The notes under the pieces are model-generated. The model saw only the letters and a program-made list of their open reading frames with translations. It was not told where the DNA came from and made no database searches. A stretch of 64,000 nt of DNA. Source: CAXMMR01 sp965198995 (GTDB taxonomy: Bacteria; Pseudomonadota; Alphaproteobacteria; Acetobacterales; Acetobacteraceae). Positions 33,695 to 41,362 of this stretch are shown piece by piece; positions within the stretch are counted from its first letter, which is position 1; every line of letters starts with the position of its first letter. Both the position numbers and the translations under genes were made by a program. The DNA lies in contig CBDAQG010000002.1 in the NCBI GenBank assembly GCA_965198995.1, positions 62,001 to 126,000 of the forward strand, read 5' to 3'.

Positions 33695-34789
33695 ATGAAC
33701 GCCCCGCTCAGACGCGGCTGGACCACCGGCGCCTGTGCCGCCGCCGCGGCCAAGGCGGCCTGGACCGCGTTGCTGACCGGCCACTTCCCCGACCCGGTCG
33801 GGCTTACGCTGCCGCGCGGCGAGCAGCCGCTGTTCGCGCTCGCCGAAACCTGGCTTGGCGAGGGTGTCGCCACCGCTGCGATCGTCAAGGACGCCGGCGA
33901 CGATCCGGACGTGACGCATGGCGCGCTGATCCGGGTGAGCGTGCGGCGTGGCGCGCCTGGCAGCGGTGTCACCTTCCAGGCCGGCGAGGGGGTCGGCACG
34001 GTGACCTTGCCCGGCCTGCCGGTGCCTGTCGGCGAGCCGGCGATCAATCCCGGCCCGCGCGCGATGATCGCCGCCGCTTTGGCCGAGGTCGGGCCCGGCG
34101 ACGTCGCGGTGACGATCGCGGTGCCGGACGGCGCGAGCATTGCGCTCAAGACGATGAACCCGCGGCTGGGCGTGCTCGGCGGCCTGTCGATCCTGGGCAC
34201 CACCGGCATCGTGGTGCCTTACTCCTGCGCCGCCTGGATCCACTCGATCCATCGCGGCATCGACGTCGCGCGCGCGACCGGCCTCGTCCATGTGGCGGGG
34301 GCGACCGGCAGCACCTCGGAGGCGGCGGCGCGCGCCCATCTGGGTTTGACCGAGCAGGCGCTGATCGACATGGGCGACTTCGTCGGCGGCATGCTGAAAT
34401 ATCTGCGCGGCCACCCGGTGGCGCGGGTGACGGTGGCTGGCGGCCCGGCCAAGCTCGGCAAGCTGGCGCAGGGCCGGCTCGACCTGCACTCCAGGCGCGG
34501 CACGATCGACTTGCCGGCGCTGGCGGGCTTGGCGCGCGGGCAGGGCGGCGACGCGGCGTTGGCCGAGCGGGTCACCGGCTCGAACACCGCCGCCGAGGCA
34601 TTCGGCCACGCCGCCGCGGCGGGGATCGACCTGCCCGGCGCGGTCTGCCGCCAGGCCCGGGCGGTCGCCGCCGAGGTGGTTGCCGGCACCGCCATCGCGG
34701 TCGACGTGCTGATGGTCGGCCGCGATGGCCAGGTGCTGGCTCACGCGATGTCCGATCCGGGGCCGCCCGGCCTGAACCGCCGCACGTAG
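33695..34789 (+). CDS. cbiD: Cobalt-precorrin-5B C(1)-methyltransferase CbiD
   Basis: 364 residues. Starts with the CbiD hallmark RRGWTTGACAAAAAKAA; then VKDAGDDPDVTHGALI, GEGVGTVTLPGLPVPVGEPAINP in shorter parts, NPRLGVLGGLSILGTTGIVVP, and GDFVGGMLKY. CbiD methylates C1 of the ring-contracted corrin in the anaerobic route, whereas aerobic pathways normally use CobF. Its presence next to CobG and CobE suggests that it replaces CobF here; no cobF is seen in the window. Ends overlap cobM by 49 bp tail to tail. Confidence 0.94.
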   Translation: MNAPLRRGWTTGACAAAAAKAAWTALLTGHFPDPVGLTLPRGEQPLFALAETWLGEGVATAAIVKDAGDDPDVTHGALIRVSVRRGAPGSGVTFQAGEGVGTVTLPGLPVPVGEPAINPGPRAMIAAALAEVGPGDVAVTIAVPDGASIALKTMNPRLGVLGGLSILGTTGIVVPYSCAAWIHSIHRGIDVARATGLVHVAGATGSTSEAAARAHLGLTEQALIDMGDFVGGMLKYLRGHPVARVTVAGGPAKLGKLAQGRLDLHSRRGTIDLPALAGLARGQGGDAALAERVTGSNTAAEAFGHAAAAGIDLPGAVCRQARAVAAEVVAGTAIAVDVLMVGRDGQVLAHAMSDPGPPGLNRRT

Positions 34790-35517
34790 TCGGGCGCATA
34801 GAGCGCGCTGTCGGCGCCCTCGGCGGTGAGCGCCGCGCCAACCAGGATCAGCGCCGAGCGCCCGACCCCCGCCTGCTCGACCAGGCCGCCCACGCTCGCC
34901 AGGGTGCCGCGCAGCACCCGCTGCTCCGGCCAGCTCGCCCGCACCACCACCGCCACCGCCGCCTGCCCGCCGAGCACGGGGGTGAGCTCGTCGACGACCT
35001 GCCGGACGGCATGGATCGAGAGGTGGATCGCCAGCGTCGCCCCGGTCGCGGCGTAGCCGGCCAGGCTCTCGGCCGCGGGGACCGGCGAGGCGCGGCCGCC
35101 GCCGACCCGCGTCAGCACCACCGTCTGCGCCACGCGGGGGATCGTCAGCTCGCGCCCGAGCGCTGCGGCCGCGGCGGCAAACGCCGGCACCCCGGGGGTG
35201 AGCGTGTAGTCGATCCCGGCCGCCTGCAGGCGCCGGAGCTGCTCGGCGAGCGCGCTCCAGATCGACAGGTCGCCGGAGTGCAGCCGAGCCACGTCCTGCC
35301 CGGCGGCGTCGGCGGCGCGGAACTCGGCGTCGATCGCGTCGAGGTCGAGCGCGGCGGTGTCGACGATCCGTGCCCCGACCGGGCAGTGCCGCAGCATCTC
35401 GGGCGCGACCAGCGAGCCGGCATAGAGGCAGACCGGGCAGCGGCCGAGCAGGGCGGCGCCGCGCAGGGTGAGCAGGTCGGCCGCCCCCGGCCCGGCGCCG
35501 ATGAAGTGCACCGTCAC
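34741..35517 (-). CDS. cobM: Precorrin-4 C(11)-methyltransferase CobM
   Basis: 258 residues from GTG 35517, overlapping the cobE stop by 4 bp. Tetrapyrrole methylase fold: VHFIGAGPGAADLLTLRG at the N-terminus, YAGSLVAPEML, ARLHSGDLSIWSALAEQ, TPGVPAFAAAAAALGRELTIP, and ILVGAAL. The aerobic assignment is by context with CobG and CobN; sequence alone does not separate CobM from CbiF. Confidence 0.93.
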   Translation of the reverse strand: MTVHFIGAGPGAADLLTLRGAALLGRCPVCLYAGSLVAPEMLRHCPVGARIVDTAALDLDAIDAEFRAADAAGQDVARLHSGDLSIWSALAEQLRRLQAAGIDYTLTPGVPAFAAAAAALGRELTIPRVAQTVVLTRVGGGRASPVPAAESLAGYAATGATLAIHLSIHAVRQVVDELTPVLGGQAAVAVVVRASWPEQRVLRGTLASVGGLVEQAGVGRSALILVGAALTAEGADSALYAPDYVRRFRPGGPGSDIA

Positions 35518-35888
35518 GGCGGGCCCGCCTGCGTTTGGGCCAGGGCGCAGCTGGCGCCGTCGCCGTCCAGCCGCCGGCAGCGCAGCACCGAAGCGGCCCC
35601 CGCCGCCGCCAGCGCCGCCGCCTCGGCCACCGAGGCGAGCCCGGTCGCCGCCAAAGCCGCCGCCGAGTGGCTCTGGCAACGCGGCTGCACCGCCAGCAGC
35701 GCCGCCCGATCCACCAGGCGCAGCGTCAAGCCAAGGCTCGCCGCCGCCTCGCGCAGCGCCGCGCCGTCGCGAAACGCCGGCGCCGCCAGCAGGTCCGCCC
35801 GACCGCCGGCCTGCCCCTCGGCGGCCCGCACCACGGCGACGATCGCGCTCGCCGCCGCCGCCGATCGGCAGCCGATGCCGGCCACCAT
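35514..35888 (-). CDS. cobE: Cobalamin biosynthesis protein CobE (CbiG C-terminal domain)
   Basis: 124 residues from ATG 35888. It matches the stand-alone C-terminal domain of CbiG: VAGIGCRSAAAASAIVAVV at the start, ALREAAASLGL, CQSHSAAALAATGLASVAEAAAL. CobE is needed in the aerobic pathway around precorrin-4/5 formation and probably binds intermediates. It is coupled to cobL (1-bp overlap) and cobM (4-bp overlap). Confidence 0.88.
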   Translation of the reverse strand: MVAGIGCRSAAAASAIVAVVRAAEGQAGGRADLLAAPAFRDGAALREAAASLGLTLRLVDRAALLAVQPRCQSHSAAALAATGLASVAEAAALAAAGAASVLRCRRLDGDGASCALAQTQAGPP

Positions 35889-37087
35889 CACGGCTTCGCG
35901 ACGCAGAGCTGGGTCACCGTCATCGCCGGCCGATAGGCCGCCATCCGCCCGACCTGGTCCAGCCGCTCGATGCCGATCCGGGTCAGGCGCCCGCCATGCT
36001 GCCCCTGCGCCGCCACCAGCGCCGCCTCGCTGGCCAGCGTGATCGCATTGGCGACCAGCCGGCCGCCCGGCCGCAGCGCCTGCCATGCCGCCTCGATCAC
36101 ACCCGGCGCCGAGACGCCGCCGCCGAGGAACACCGCGTCCGCCGCCAGCCCCGCCAGCGCCGCCGGCGCCCGGCCGAGCCGCACCGCCAGCGACGGCACG
36201 CCGAGGCTGTCGGCATTGCGCCGCGCCCGCGCCGCCCGATCCGCGTCCGGCTCGATCCCGGTGGCCCGCATCGCCGGGTGCCGCAGCAGCCACTCGATCG
36301 CCACCGACCCGGCGCCCAGGCCCACATCGACCAGGTGCTCGCCCTGAAGCGGCGCCAGCGCGGCGAGCGTCAGCGCCCGGATCTCCCGCCGGGTGAGCTG
36401 GCCGTCATGGTCGAACAGCCCGTCCGCGAGCCCGGCGGCGAGCGGCAGCACCCGCGCATCCGCGCCCGCGACGACCTCGAGCGCCACCAGGTTCAGCGGC
36501 CCGACCTCGCCCACCCCCTGCGCGGCGGTCACGCTCACCACCTGCTCGCGCGGCCCGCCGAGCGCGCTCAGCACGTGCATCCTGGTGCCGCCGAACCCGT
36601 GCGCCACCAGCAGCGCGGCCAGCGCCGCCGGGCTCGCGGCGTCGGCCGACAGCGCCAGGATGCGCGCGCCGGGCTGCAGCAGCGGCAGCACCGGCGCCAG
36701 CGGTCGGCCGCAGAACGAGATCACGGCGCAGTCGGCGAGCGCCCAGCCGAGGCGGGCGCAGGCCAGCGCGACCGCCGAGGGTGCCGGCAGGCACTCCATC
36801 TCGCCGGGCTCGACGATCCGGGCGAGGCTCACGCCGACGCCGAAGCAGAACGGGTCACCCGAGGCCAGCACCACCACCGGCCGGCCGCGCCGCGCCAGCA
36901 CTGCGCCGTAGCCCTCGCGCATCGGGCTTGGCCAGGCGATCGCCTCGCCGCGGATCAGCGGCGCCGCGAGCGCGATGTGCCGCGCCCCGCCGAACACCGT
37001 CTCGGCCGCCTCCAGCCGCCGCCGGGCGCCGCCGGACAGCCCGTCGACACCGTCCTCGCCGATGCCCAGGATGCTGAGCCATGTCAT
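35888..37087 (-). CDS. cobL: Precorrin-6Y C(5,15)-methyltransferase (decarboxylating) CobL
   Basis: 399 residues with two fused catalytic domains. N-terminal methylase (WLSILGIGEDGVDGL, VVLASGDPFCFGVG, MECLPAPSAVALACARLGW) corresponds to CbiE; the C-terminal Rossmann methyltransferase/decarboxylase (HLVDVGLGAGSVAIEWLL, ATGIEPDADRAARARRNA) corresponds to CbiT. The start codon at 37087 overlaps the start of the divergent cobK by 7 bp, and both starts look authentic. Confidence 0.95.
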   Translation of the reverse strand: MTWLSILGIGEDGVDGLSGGARRRLEAAETVFGGARHIALAAPLIRGEAIAWPSPMREGYGAVLARRGRPVVVLASGDPFCFGVGVSLARIVEPGEMECLPAPSAVALACARLGWALADCAVISFCGRPLAPVLPLLQPGARILALSADAASPAALAALLVAHGFGGTRMHVLSALGGPREQVVSVTAAQGVGEVGPLNLVALEVVAGADARVLPLAAGLADGLFDHDGQLTRREIRALTLAALAPLQGEHLVDVGLGAGSVAIEWLLRHPAMRATGIEPDADRAARARRNADSLGVPSLAVRLGRAPAALAGLAADAVFLGGGVSAPGVIEAAWQALRPGGRLVANAITLASEAALVAAQGQHGGRLTRIGIERLDQVGRMAAYRPAMTVTQLCVAKP

Positions 37088-37851
37088 CGCGAACCGTCCC
37101 GGCGCCGCGCATCCTGATCCTGGGCGGCACCACCGAGGCCTCGGCGCTCGCCCGGGCGCTCGCCGGCGCCGACGTGACGCTGAGCCTGGCCGGGGCCACC
37201 CGCCACCCGCTCGCCCAGCCCGTCCCGGTGCGGCGCGGCGGCTTCGGCGGTGCGACGGGTCTCGCCGACCACCTCCGCGCCACCGCCACCACGATCCTGG
37301 TCGATGCCACCCACCCGTTCGCCGCCACCATGTCGCGCCACGCTCGGCAGGCCGCTGCGACGGTGCCGGGCGTCACCCTGATCACCGTCCGCCGCCCGCC
37401 CTGGCAGCCGCAGCCCGGCGACCGCTGGACCGACTGCCCCACCATCGAGGCCGCCGCCGCCGCGCTCGGCGCCGCGCCGCGCCGGGTGCTGCTGACCGTC
37501 GGCCAGAAGGAGCTCGCCCCATTCGCCGCCCGTCCGTGGCACCGATATATAGTGCGCAGCGTCGACGCGCCGCCGCCGGCCGCCCTGCCGGGCGCGACGC
37601 TGATCGCCGCCACCGGCCCGTTCGCGCTCGCGGGCGAGCTCGCTTTGCTGCGCGAGCACCGCATCGAGCGGCTGGTCAGCAAGAACTCCGGCGGTGCCGC
37701 CACCGCCGCCAAGCTCGCCGCCGCCCGCGAGCTTGGCCTGCCGGTGCTGATGGTCGCCCGCCCCGACCCCGAGCCGGCTGGCGCCGCTCCCGACGCCGCC
37801 ACCGCGCTGGCGCTGATCAAGGCTCACGCCGGCACGCTCCTCGGCGTGTAG
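37081..37851 (+). CDS. cobK: Precorrin-6A reductase CobK
   Basis: 256 residues. NADPH-dependent reduction of precorrin-6A. Motifs: RILILGGTTEASALARAL at the N-terminus, ILVDATHPFAATMSRHA, VLLTVGQKELAPF, IAATGPF, and LVSKNSGGAATAAKLAAARE. Head-to-head overlap with cobL (7 bp) and tail-to-tail overlap with cobJ (28 bp) mean that each transcript would be partly antisense to a neighbour. Confidence 0.95.
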   Translation: MSSRTVPAPRILILGGTTEASALARALAGADVTLSLAGATRHPLAQPVPVRRGGFGGATGLADHLRATATTILVDATHPFAATMSRHARQAAATVPGVTLITVRRPPWQPQPGDRWTDCPTIEAAAAALGAAPRRVLLTVGQKELAPFAARPWHRYIVRSVDAPPPAALPGATLIAATGPFALAGELALLREHRIERLVSKNSGGAATAAKLAAARELGLPVLMVARPDPEPAGAAPDAATALALIKAHAGTLLGV

Positions 37852-38723
37852 ACCCAGGCGTCGCCGTCCGGCCGCTCGATCACCCGGGTCGCCGCCGAGC
37901 CGACCAGCACCACCGTCTGCATGCTCGCCATCGCCGCCGCCGCCTCGGCGAGCGTCACCCGCGCCACCCGCTCCTCGGCCCGGCTCACCGCGGTGGCGAA
38001 CATCACCGGCGTCGTGCCCGGCAGCCGCTCACGCAGCAGCGCGAACGCCTCGTCGAGCTGCCACGGCCGGGCCGCCGAGACCGGGTTGTAGAGCGCGATG
38101 ACGAAGCCCGCCTCCGCCGCCAGCCCCAGCCGGCGCTGCACCAGCTCCCAGGGCTTCAGGTTGTCGGACAGCGAGATGGCGCAGAAATCATGCCCCAGCG
38201 GCGCCCCGAGCCGCGCCGCCGCGGCGAACATCGCCGAAATCCCCGGCACCACGGCGATGTCGAGCGCCCGCAGCGCCGCACCGCCGGCGCCAACCCCCTC
38301 TGCCTCCACCACCTCGAACACCGCCGAGGCCATGGCGAACACCCCGGCATCGCCCGAAGACACCATCGCCACCCGCGCCCCGTCGAGCGCCAGCCGCAGC
38401 GCATGCCGCGCCCGCTCCAGCTCCTGGCGGTTGTCGGTGGGGTGCCGGCGCTGCCCCGGCCGGGTCGCCACCCGGTCCAGATACGGCCCGTAACCCAGCA
38501 CATCGTCCGCCGCGTCCAACGCCGTCATCGCATCGGGCGCCACCAGCCCCGCCGCGCCCGGACCCAGCCCGATGATCCGGAGCGAGCCGGGCCGCACGAC
38601 CGCAGGCCGAGCCGGCGCAGCCGGCCCGGAGCGCGCCATCAGCGCCGTGGCGCCGGCATACGCCAAGCCCGCACCGGCCGCGGCCAGGCCAATCATGCCG
38701 AGGCTGCCGAGGAGTTCGCTCAT
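37824..38723 (-). CDS. cobJ: Precorrin-3B C(17)-methyltransferase CobJ with N-terminal hydrophobic extension
   Basis: 299 residues. After about 46 extra residues, the methylase core begins at LRIIGLGPGAAGLVAPDA and shows DVLGYGPYLDR, VAMVSSGDAGVFAMASAVF, VVPGISAMFAAAARLGAPLGHDF and VIALYNPVSAARPWQL, all typical of CobJ/CbiH. The extension (MIGLAAAGAGLAYAGATAL) is hydrophobic and might anchor the enzyme. It is preceded by repeat B, which separates it from cobI. A later start is possible, but no good ribosome site is evident. Confidence 0.93.
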   Translation of the reverse strand: MSELLGSLGMIGLAAAGAGLAYAGATALMARSGPAAPARPAVVRPGSLRIIGLGPGAAGLVAPDAMTALDAADDVLGYGPYLDRVATRPGQRRHPTDNRQELERARHALRLALDGARVAMVSSGDAGVFAMASAVFEVVEAEGVGAGGAALRALDIAVVPGISAMFAAAARLGAPLGHDFCAISLSDNLKPWELVQRRLGLAAEAGFVIALYNPVSAARPWQLDEAFALLRERLPGTTPVMFATAVSRAEERVARVTLAEAAAAMASMQTVVLVGSAATRVIERPDGDAWVYTPRSVPA

Positions 38724-38731
38724 AGGAAGAG

Positions 38732-38832
38732 AGTTCTTTTTTGAAAAAAAGAACCAAAAAACTTTTGCTCGTTAAGCGGGCAGCCAGGCCAAACAGATAG
38801 AAGTTTTTTGTTTCTTTTTTTCAAAAAAGAAA
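38732..38832. repeat. Repeat B, full two-armed copy
   Basis: Left arm 38732-38765 and right arm 38801-38832 with a spacer of about 35 bp, inserted between cobI and cobJ, both on the minus strand, genes that would otherwise be adjacent in one operon. Confidence 0.9.
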
Positions 38833-38847
38833 TGCTTGCTGTCTTCC

Positions 38848-39588
38848 TCATCGTGAACCCTGCCGTCCCGGCACAAGCACGATCGAGAAGTAGGGTGCCG
38901 GCGCGTCGTCCCGTTCCGCCAGCGACATCACCGCCTGCCCGGCCATCGTGCCCTGCTCGACATAGATGGCGCGGGCGAGCCGGCCGGCCTCGGCGAGGGC
39001 GATGCGGATCTTGGGCAGGTTGCGGCCCACCTTCATCACCACGGCCGCGTCCGCCTCGGCCAGCCGGCGGGTGAGCTCGCCGGCTGGCAGGGTGCCGGGC
39101 AGCACCGCCAGCACGTCGTCGCCATGCGCCATCGCCAGCCCGGCGGCGGTCCAGCAGCCGCTCATGGCGGTGATCCCCGGCACCACCGAGCAGTCAAAGC
39201 GCCCCCGCAGCCGGTCGAACAGCGCCATCGACGAGCCGTAAAACAGCGGGTCGCCCTCGCAGAGCAGCACCACGTCGCGCCCGTCGGCGAGCACCGCGGC
39301 GAGGCGGGCGGCGCAGTCGTCGTGGAAGCGGTCGATGCCGGCGCGGTAGGCCGGGTCGTCGAGCGCGACCTCGGTGGTGAACGGGTAGGCGAGGTGCAGC
39401 GTCTCCGCCTCGGGCCGGACCGCCTCGGCGGCGATGCGCCAGGCATGGCCCGGCCGGCCGTGCTTGCTGAACGCCGCCACCACGCCGGCGGCGGCGATGA
39501 TTCGGTGCGCCTTGAGCGTCATCAGCTCGGGATCGCCCGGTCCGACGCCGACAATGCAGAGTGCGCCAAGAGGGGGTGTGCCGCTCAT
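38848..39588 (-). CDS. cobI: Precorrin-2 C(20)-methyltransferase CobI
   Basis: 246 residues. Motifs: LCIVGVGPGDPELMTLKAHR, VAAFSKHGRPGHAWRIA, VVLLCEGDPLFYGSSMAL, VVPGITAMSGCWTAAGL, VVMKVGRNLPKIRIAL. It performs the second committed methylation of the corrin pathway. Its start overlaps cobH by 4 bp (ATGA). Confidence 0.95.
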   Translation of the reverse strand: MSGTPPLGALCIVGVGPGDPELMTLKAHRIIAAAGVVAAFSKHGRPGHAWRIAAEAVRPEAETLHLAYPFTTEVALDDPAYRAGIDRFHDDCAARLAAVLADGRDVVLLCEGDPLFYGSSMALFDRLRGRFDCSVVPGITAMSGCWTAAGLAMAHGDDVLAVLPGTLPAGELTRRLAEADAAVVMKVGRNLPKIRIALAEAGRLARAIYVEQGTMAGQAVMSLAERDDAPAPYFSIVLVPGRQGSR

Positions 39589-40211
39589 TCGGCCTCGCTC
39601 GCCAGCGCGTTGACCGCAGCGACCGCCATCGCGCTGCCGCCGCGCCGGCCCTCGACGACGGCGAACGGCACCCGCCCGTCAGCGGCCAGCGCCGCCTTGC
39701 TCTCCGCCGCGCCGACGAAGCCGACCGGCATGCCGATCACCGCCGCCGGTGGCGCGACCCCCTCGTCGAGCATCTCGAGCAGCCGGAACAGCGCGGTCGG
39801 CGCGTTGCCGATGGCGACCACGGCGCCGGGCAGCAGGGGGCGCCAGAGCTCCATCGCGGCGGCCGAGCGGGTGGTGGCGAGCCGGGCCGCGAGCCCCGCC
39901 ACCGCCGGGTCGGTGAGGGTGCAGATCACCGCGTTGCCGGCCGGCAGGCGGGCGCGGGTAATGCCGTGCGCCACCATTTGCGCATCGCACAGCACCGGCG
40001 CGCCGCCGAGCAGCGCCGTGCGGGCGCGCTCCGCAAAGCCGCCGCCAAAGCGCAGCGCCGCGGCGATCTCGACCATGCCGCAGGCATGGATCACCCGCAC
40101 CGCCACCCGCGCCTCGGCCGCGCCGAAGCTGGTCAAGTCGGCCTCGGCGCGGATGATCGCGAACGAGCGCGCATAGATCGCCGCCCCGTCATGCTCGTAG
40201 GCGGGGATCAT
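39585..40211 (-). CDS. cobH: Precorrin-8X methylmutase CobH
   Basis: 208 residues from ATG 40211. Moves the methyl group from C11 to C12 to give hydrogenobyrinate. Motifs: YEHDGAAIYARSFAIIRAEA, VRVIHACGMVEIAA with the catalytic His, LCDAQMVAHGI, AIGNAPTALFRLLEML, VIGMPVGFVGAAESK. Coupled to cobG upstream and cobI downstream by 4-bp overlaps. Confidence 0.95.
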   Translation of the reverse strand: MIPAYEHDGAAIYARSFAIIRAEADLTSFGAAEARVAVRVIHACGMVEIAAALRFGGGFAERARTALLGGAPVLCDAQMVAHGITRARLPAGNAVICTLTDPAVAGLAARLATTRSAAAMELWRPLLPGAVVAIGNAPTALFRLLEMLDEGVAPPAAVIGMPVGFVGAAESKAALAADGRVPFAVVEGRRGGSAMAVAAVNALASEAE

Positions 40212-41362
40212 GCGGCCAGCACCTGCAGCGCCTCGGCCAGGCTGAGGCCGGTGCGCTCCGCCGCCGCGCCGGCGCGCCCGCGCCGCACCAGGTCGTAGCG
40301 ACCAGCCCGGCCGACCAGGGTGATCGCCGCCGGCGCCGGATGGGCGCACCCCTTGGCGCAACCGGAGAGGTGAAACGCCCCGTCCCAGCCGCCCGAGGCC
40401 GCGACCCGCGCCGCATCCGCCTGCACGTCGACGCTGGCGGACGCGCAGCCCGGCGCGCCGGTGCAGGCGATCACCTTGAGCCTGGCGTCCGTCGCCGCGA
40501 CGATGAGCCCGAGCCCGGCCGCCGCCGCCAGCACCGCCTCGGCCGCGCCGCCGACCCCGGTCAGCGCCACGCTGCGCCAGGGCGACAGCCGCAACACCCC
40601 GTCGCCATGCCGCTCGGCCAGTTCCGCCAGCCCCTCGATCACCCCAACCTCGCCCTGCCCGAACGCCAAGCTCGCCCACACCGCATCGCCGTGCCGGCCA
40701 ACCGGCCCCTCCGCGATCACCGCCGCCGGCAGCACCACCGCCGCGAGCCCCGCCTCGGCCAGCAGCCGCCCCGCCGGCACGTCGCGCAGCCGGTGCAGCG
40801 GCCGCGGCGCGCTGCGGACGAAGGCGGCGAGCAGCGCCCCGACCACCGCCGGCATCGCCGCCGCCGCGCCCCGCCAGCCAAGCGCCGCACCGTCGAGCCG
40901 CACCTGCGCCTGGCCGTCGTCGCCAAGCTCGACCCGCAGGTCGGCGGCCACTCCGGCGAGCGCGTCGCCACGGTCGAGCAGCACCAACACCTTGCCCGGC
41001 AGCTCGGTCAGCGCTGGGTCGGCCAGCACCCGCTCCAGCGCCGCCGTTGGACGGTCCAGCCCGTCATCGAGCGGCGGCAGCACGAGGTTGCGCCGCCGCT
41101 CCTCGCCCGGATCCCGGCTCGCCAGCCCCGCCAGCAGCATCGCCTCGGCGAACGCGGCGGCGCCGGCGCGATCAAAGCCGCGCAGCTGCAGGTTGCCGCG
41201 GCCGGTCAGGTTGAAGCGCCCGTTGCCCCACCGCCTCGCCGCCGCCGCCACCGCCCGCGCCTGCCCCGCCGCCAGCCGGCCGCGCCAGGGCTTGACCCGC
41301 AGCAGCCAGCCATCGCCGGTCGCCATCGGCTCGAACAGCCCGGGGCACCAGCCGCGCCTCAC
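40208..41362 (-). CDS. cobG: Precorrin-3B synthase CobG
   Basis: 384 residues from GTG 41362, which overlaps the cobN stop by 4 bp and gives the family N-terminus RRGWCPGLFEPMATGDG. It is a sulfite-reductase-like [4Fe-4S] monooxygenase that prepares the ring for contraction using oxygen. FNLTGRGNLQLRG is the nitrite/sulfite reductase half-domain signature; the cluster Cys residues are in CTGAPGCASASV and HLSGCAKGCAHP. Presence of CobG marks the oxygen-dependent route. Confidence 0.92.
   Translation of the reverse strand: MRRGWCPGLFEPMATGDGWLLRVKPWRGRLAAGQARAVAAAARRWGNGRFNLTGRGNLQLRGFDRAGAAAFAEAMLLAGLASRDPGEERRRNLVLPPLDDGLDRPTAALERVLADPALTELPGKVLVLLDRGDALAGVAADLRVELGDDGQAQVRLDGAALGWRGAAAAMPAVVGALLAAFVRSAPRPLHRLRDVPAGRLLAEAGLAAVVLPAAVIAEGPVGRHGDAVWASLAFGQGEVGVIEGLAELAERHGDGVLRLSPWRSVALTGVGGAAEAVLAAAAGLGLIVAATDARLKVIACTGAPGCASASVDVQADAARVAASGGWDGAFHLSGCAKGCAHPAPAAITLVGRAGRYDLVRRGRAGAAAERTGLSLAEALQVLAA

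Noticed and set aside
33509..34744. 411-codon minus-strand frame, also joined to a long upstream extension of cobB
   Set aside because: Antisense to cbiD; cobB motifs begin only after the TTG at 33516.
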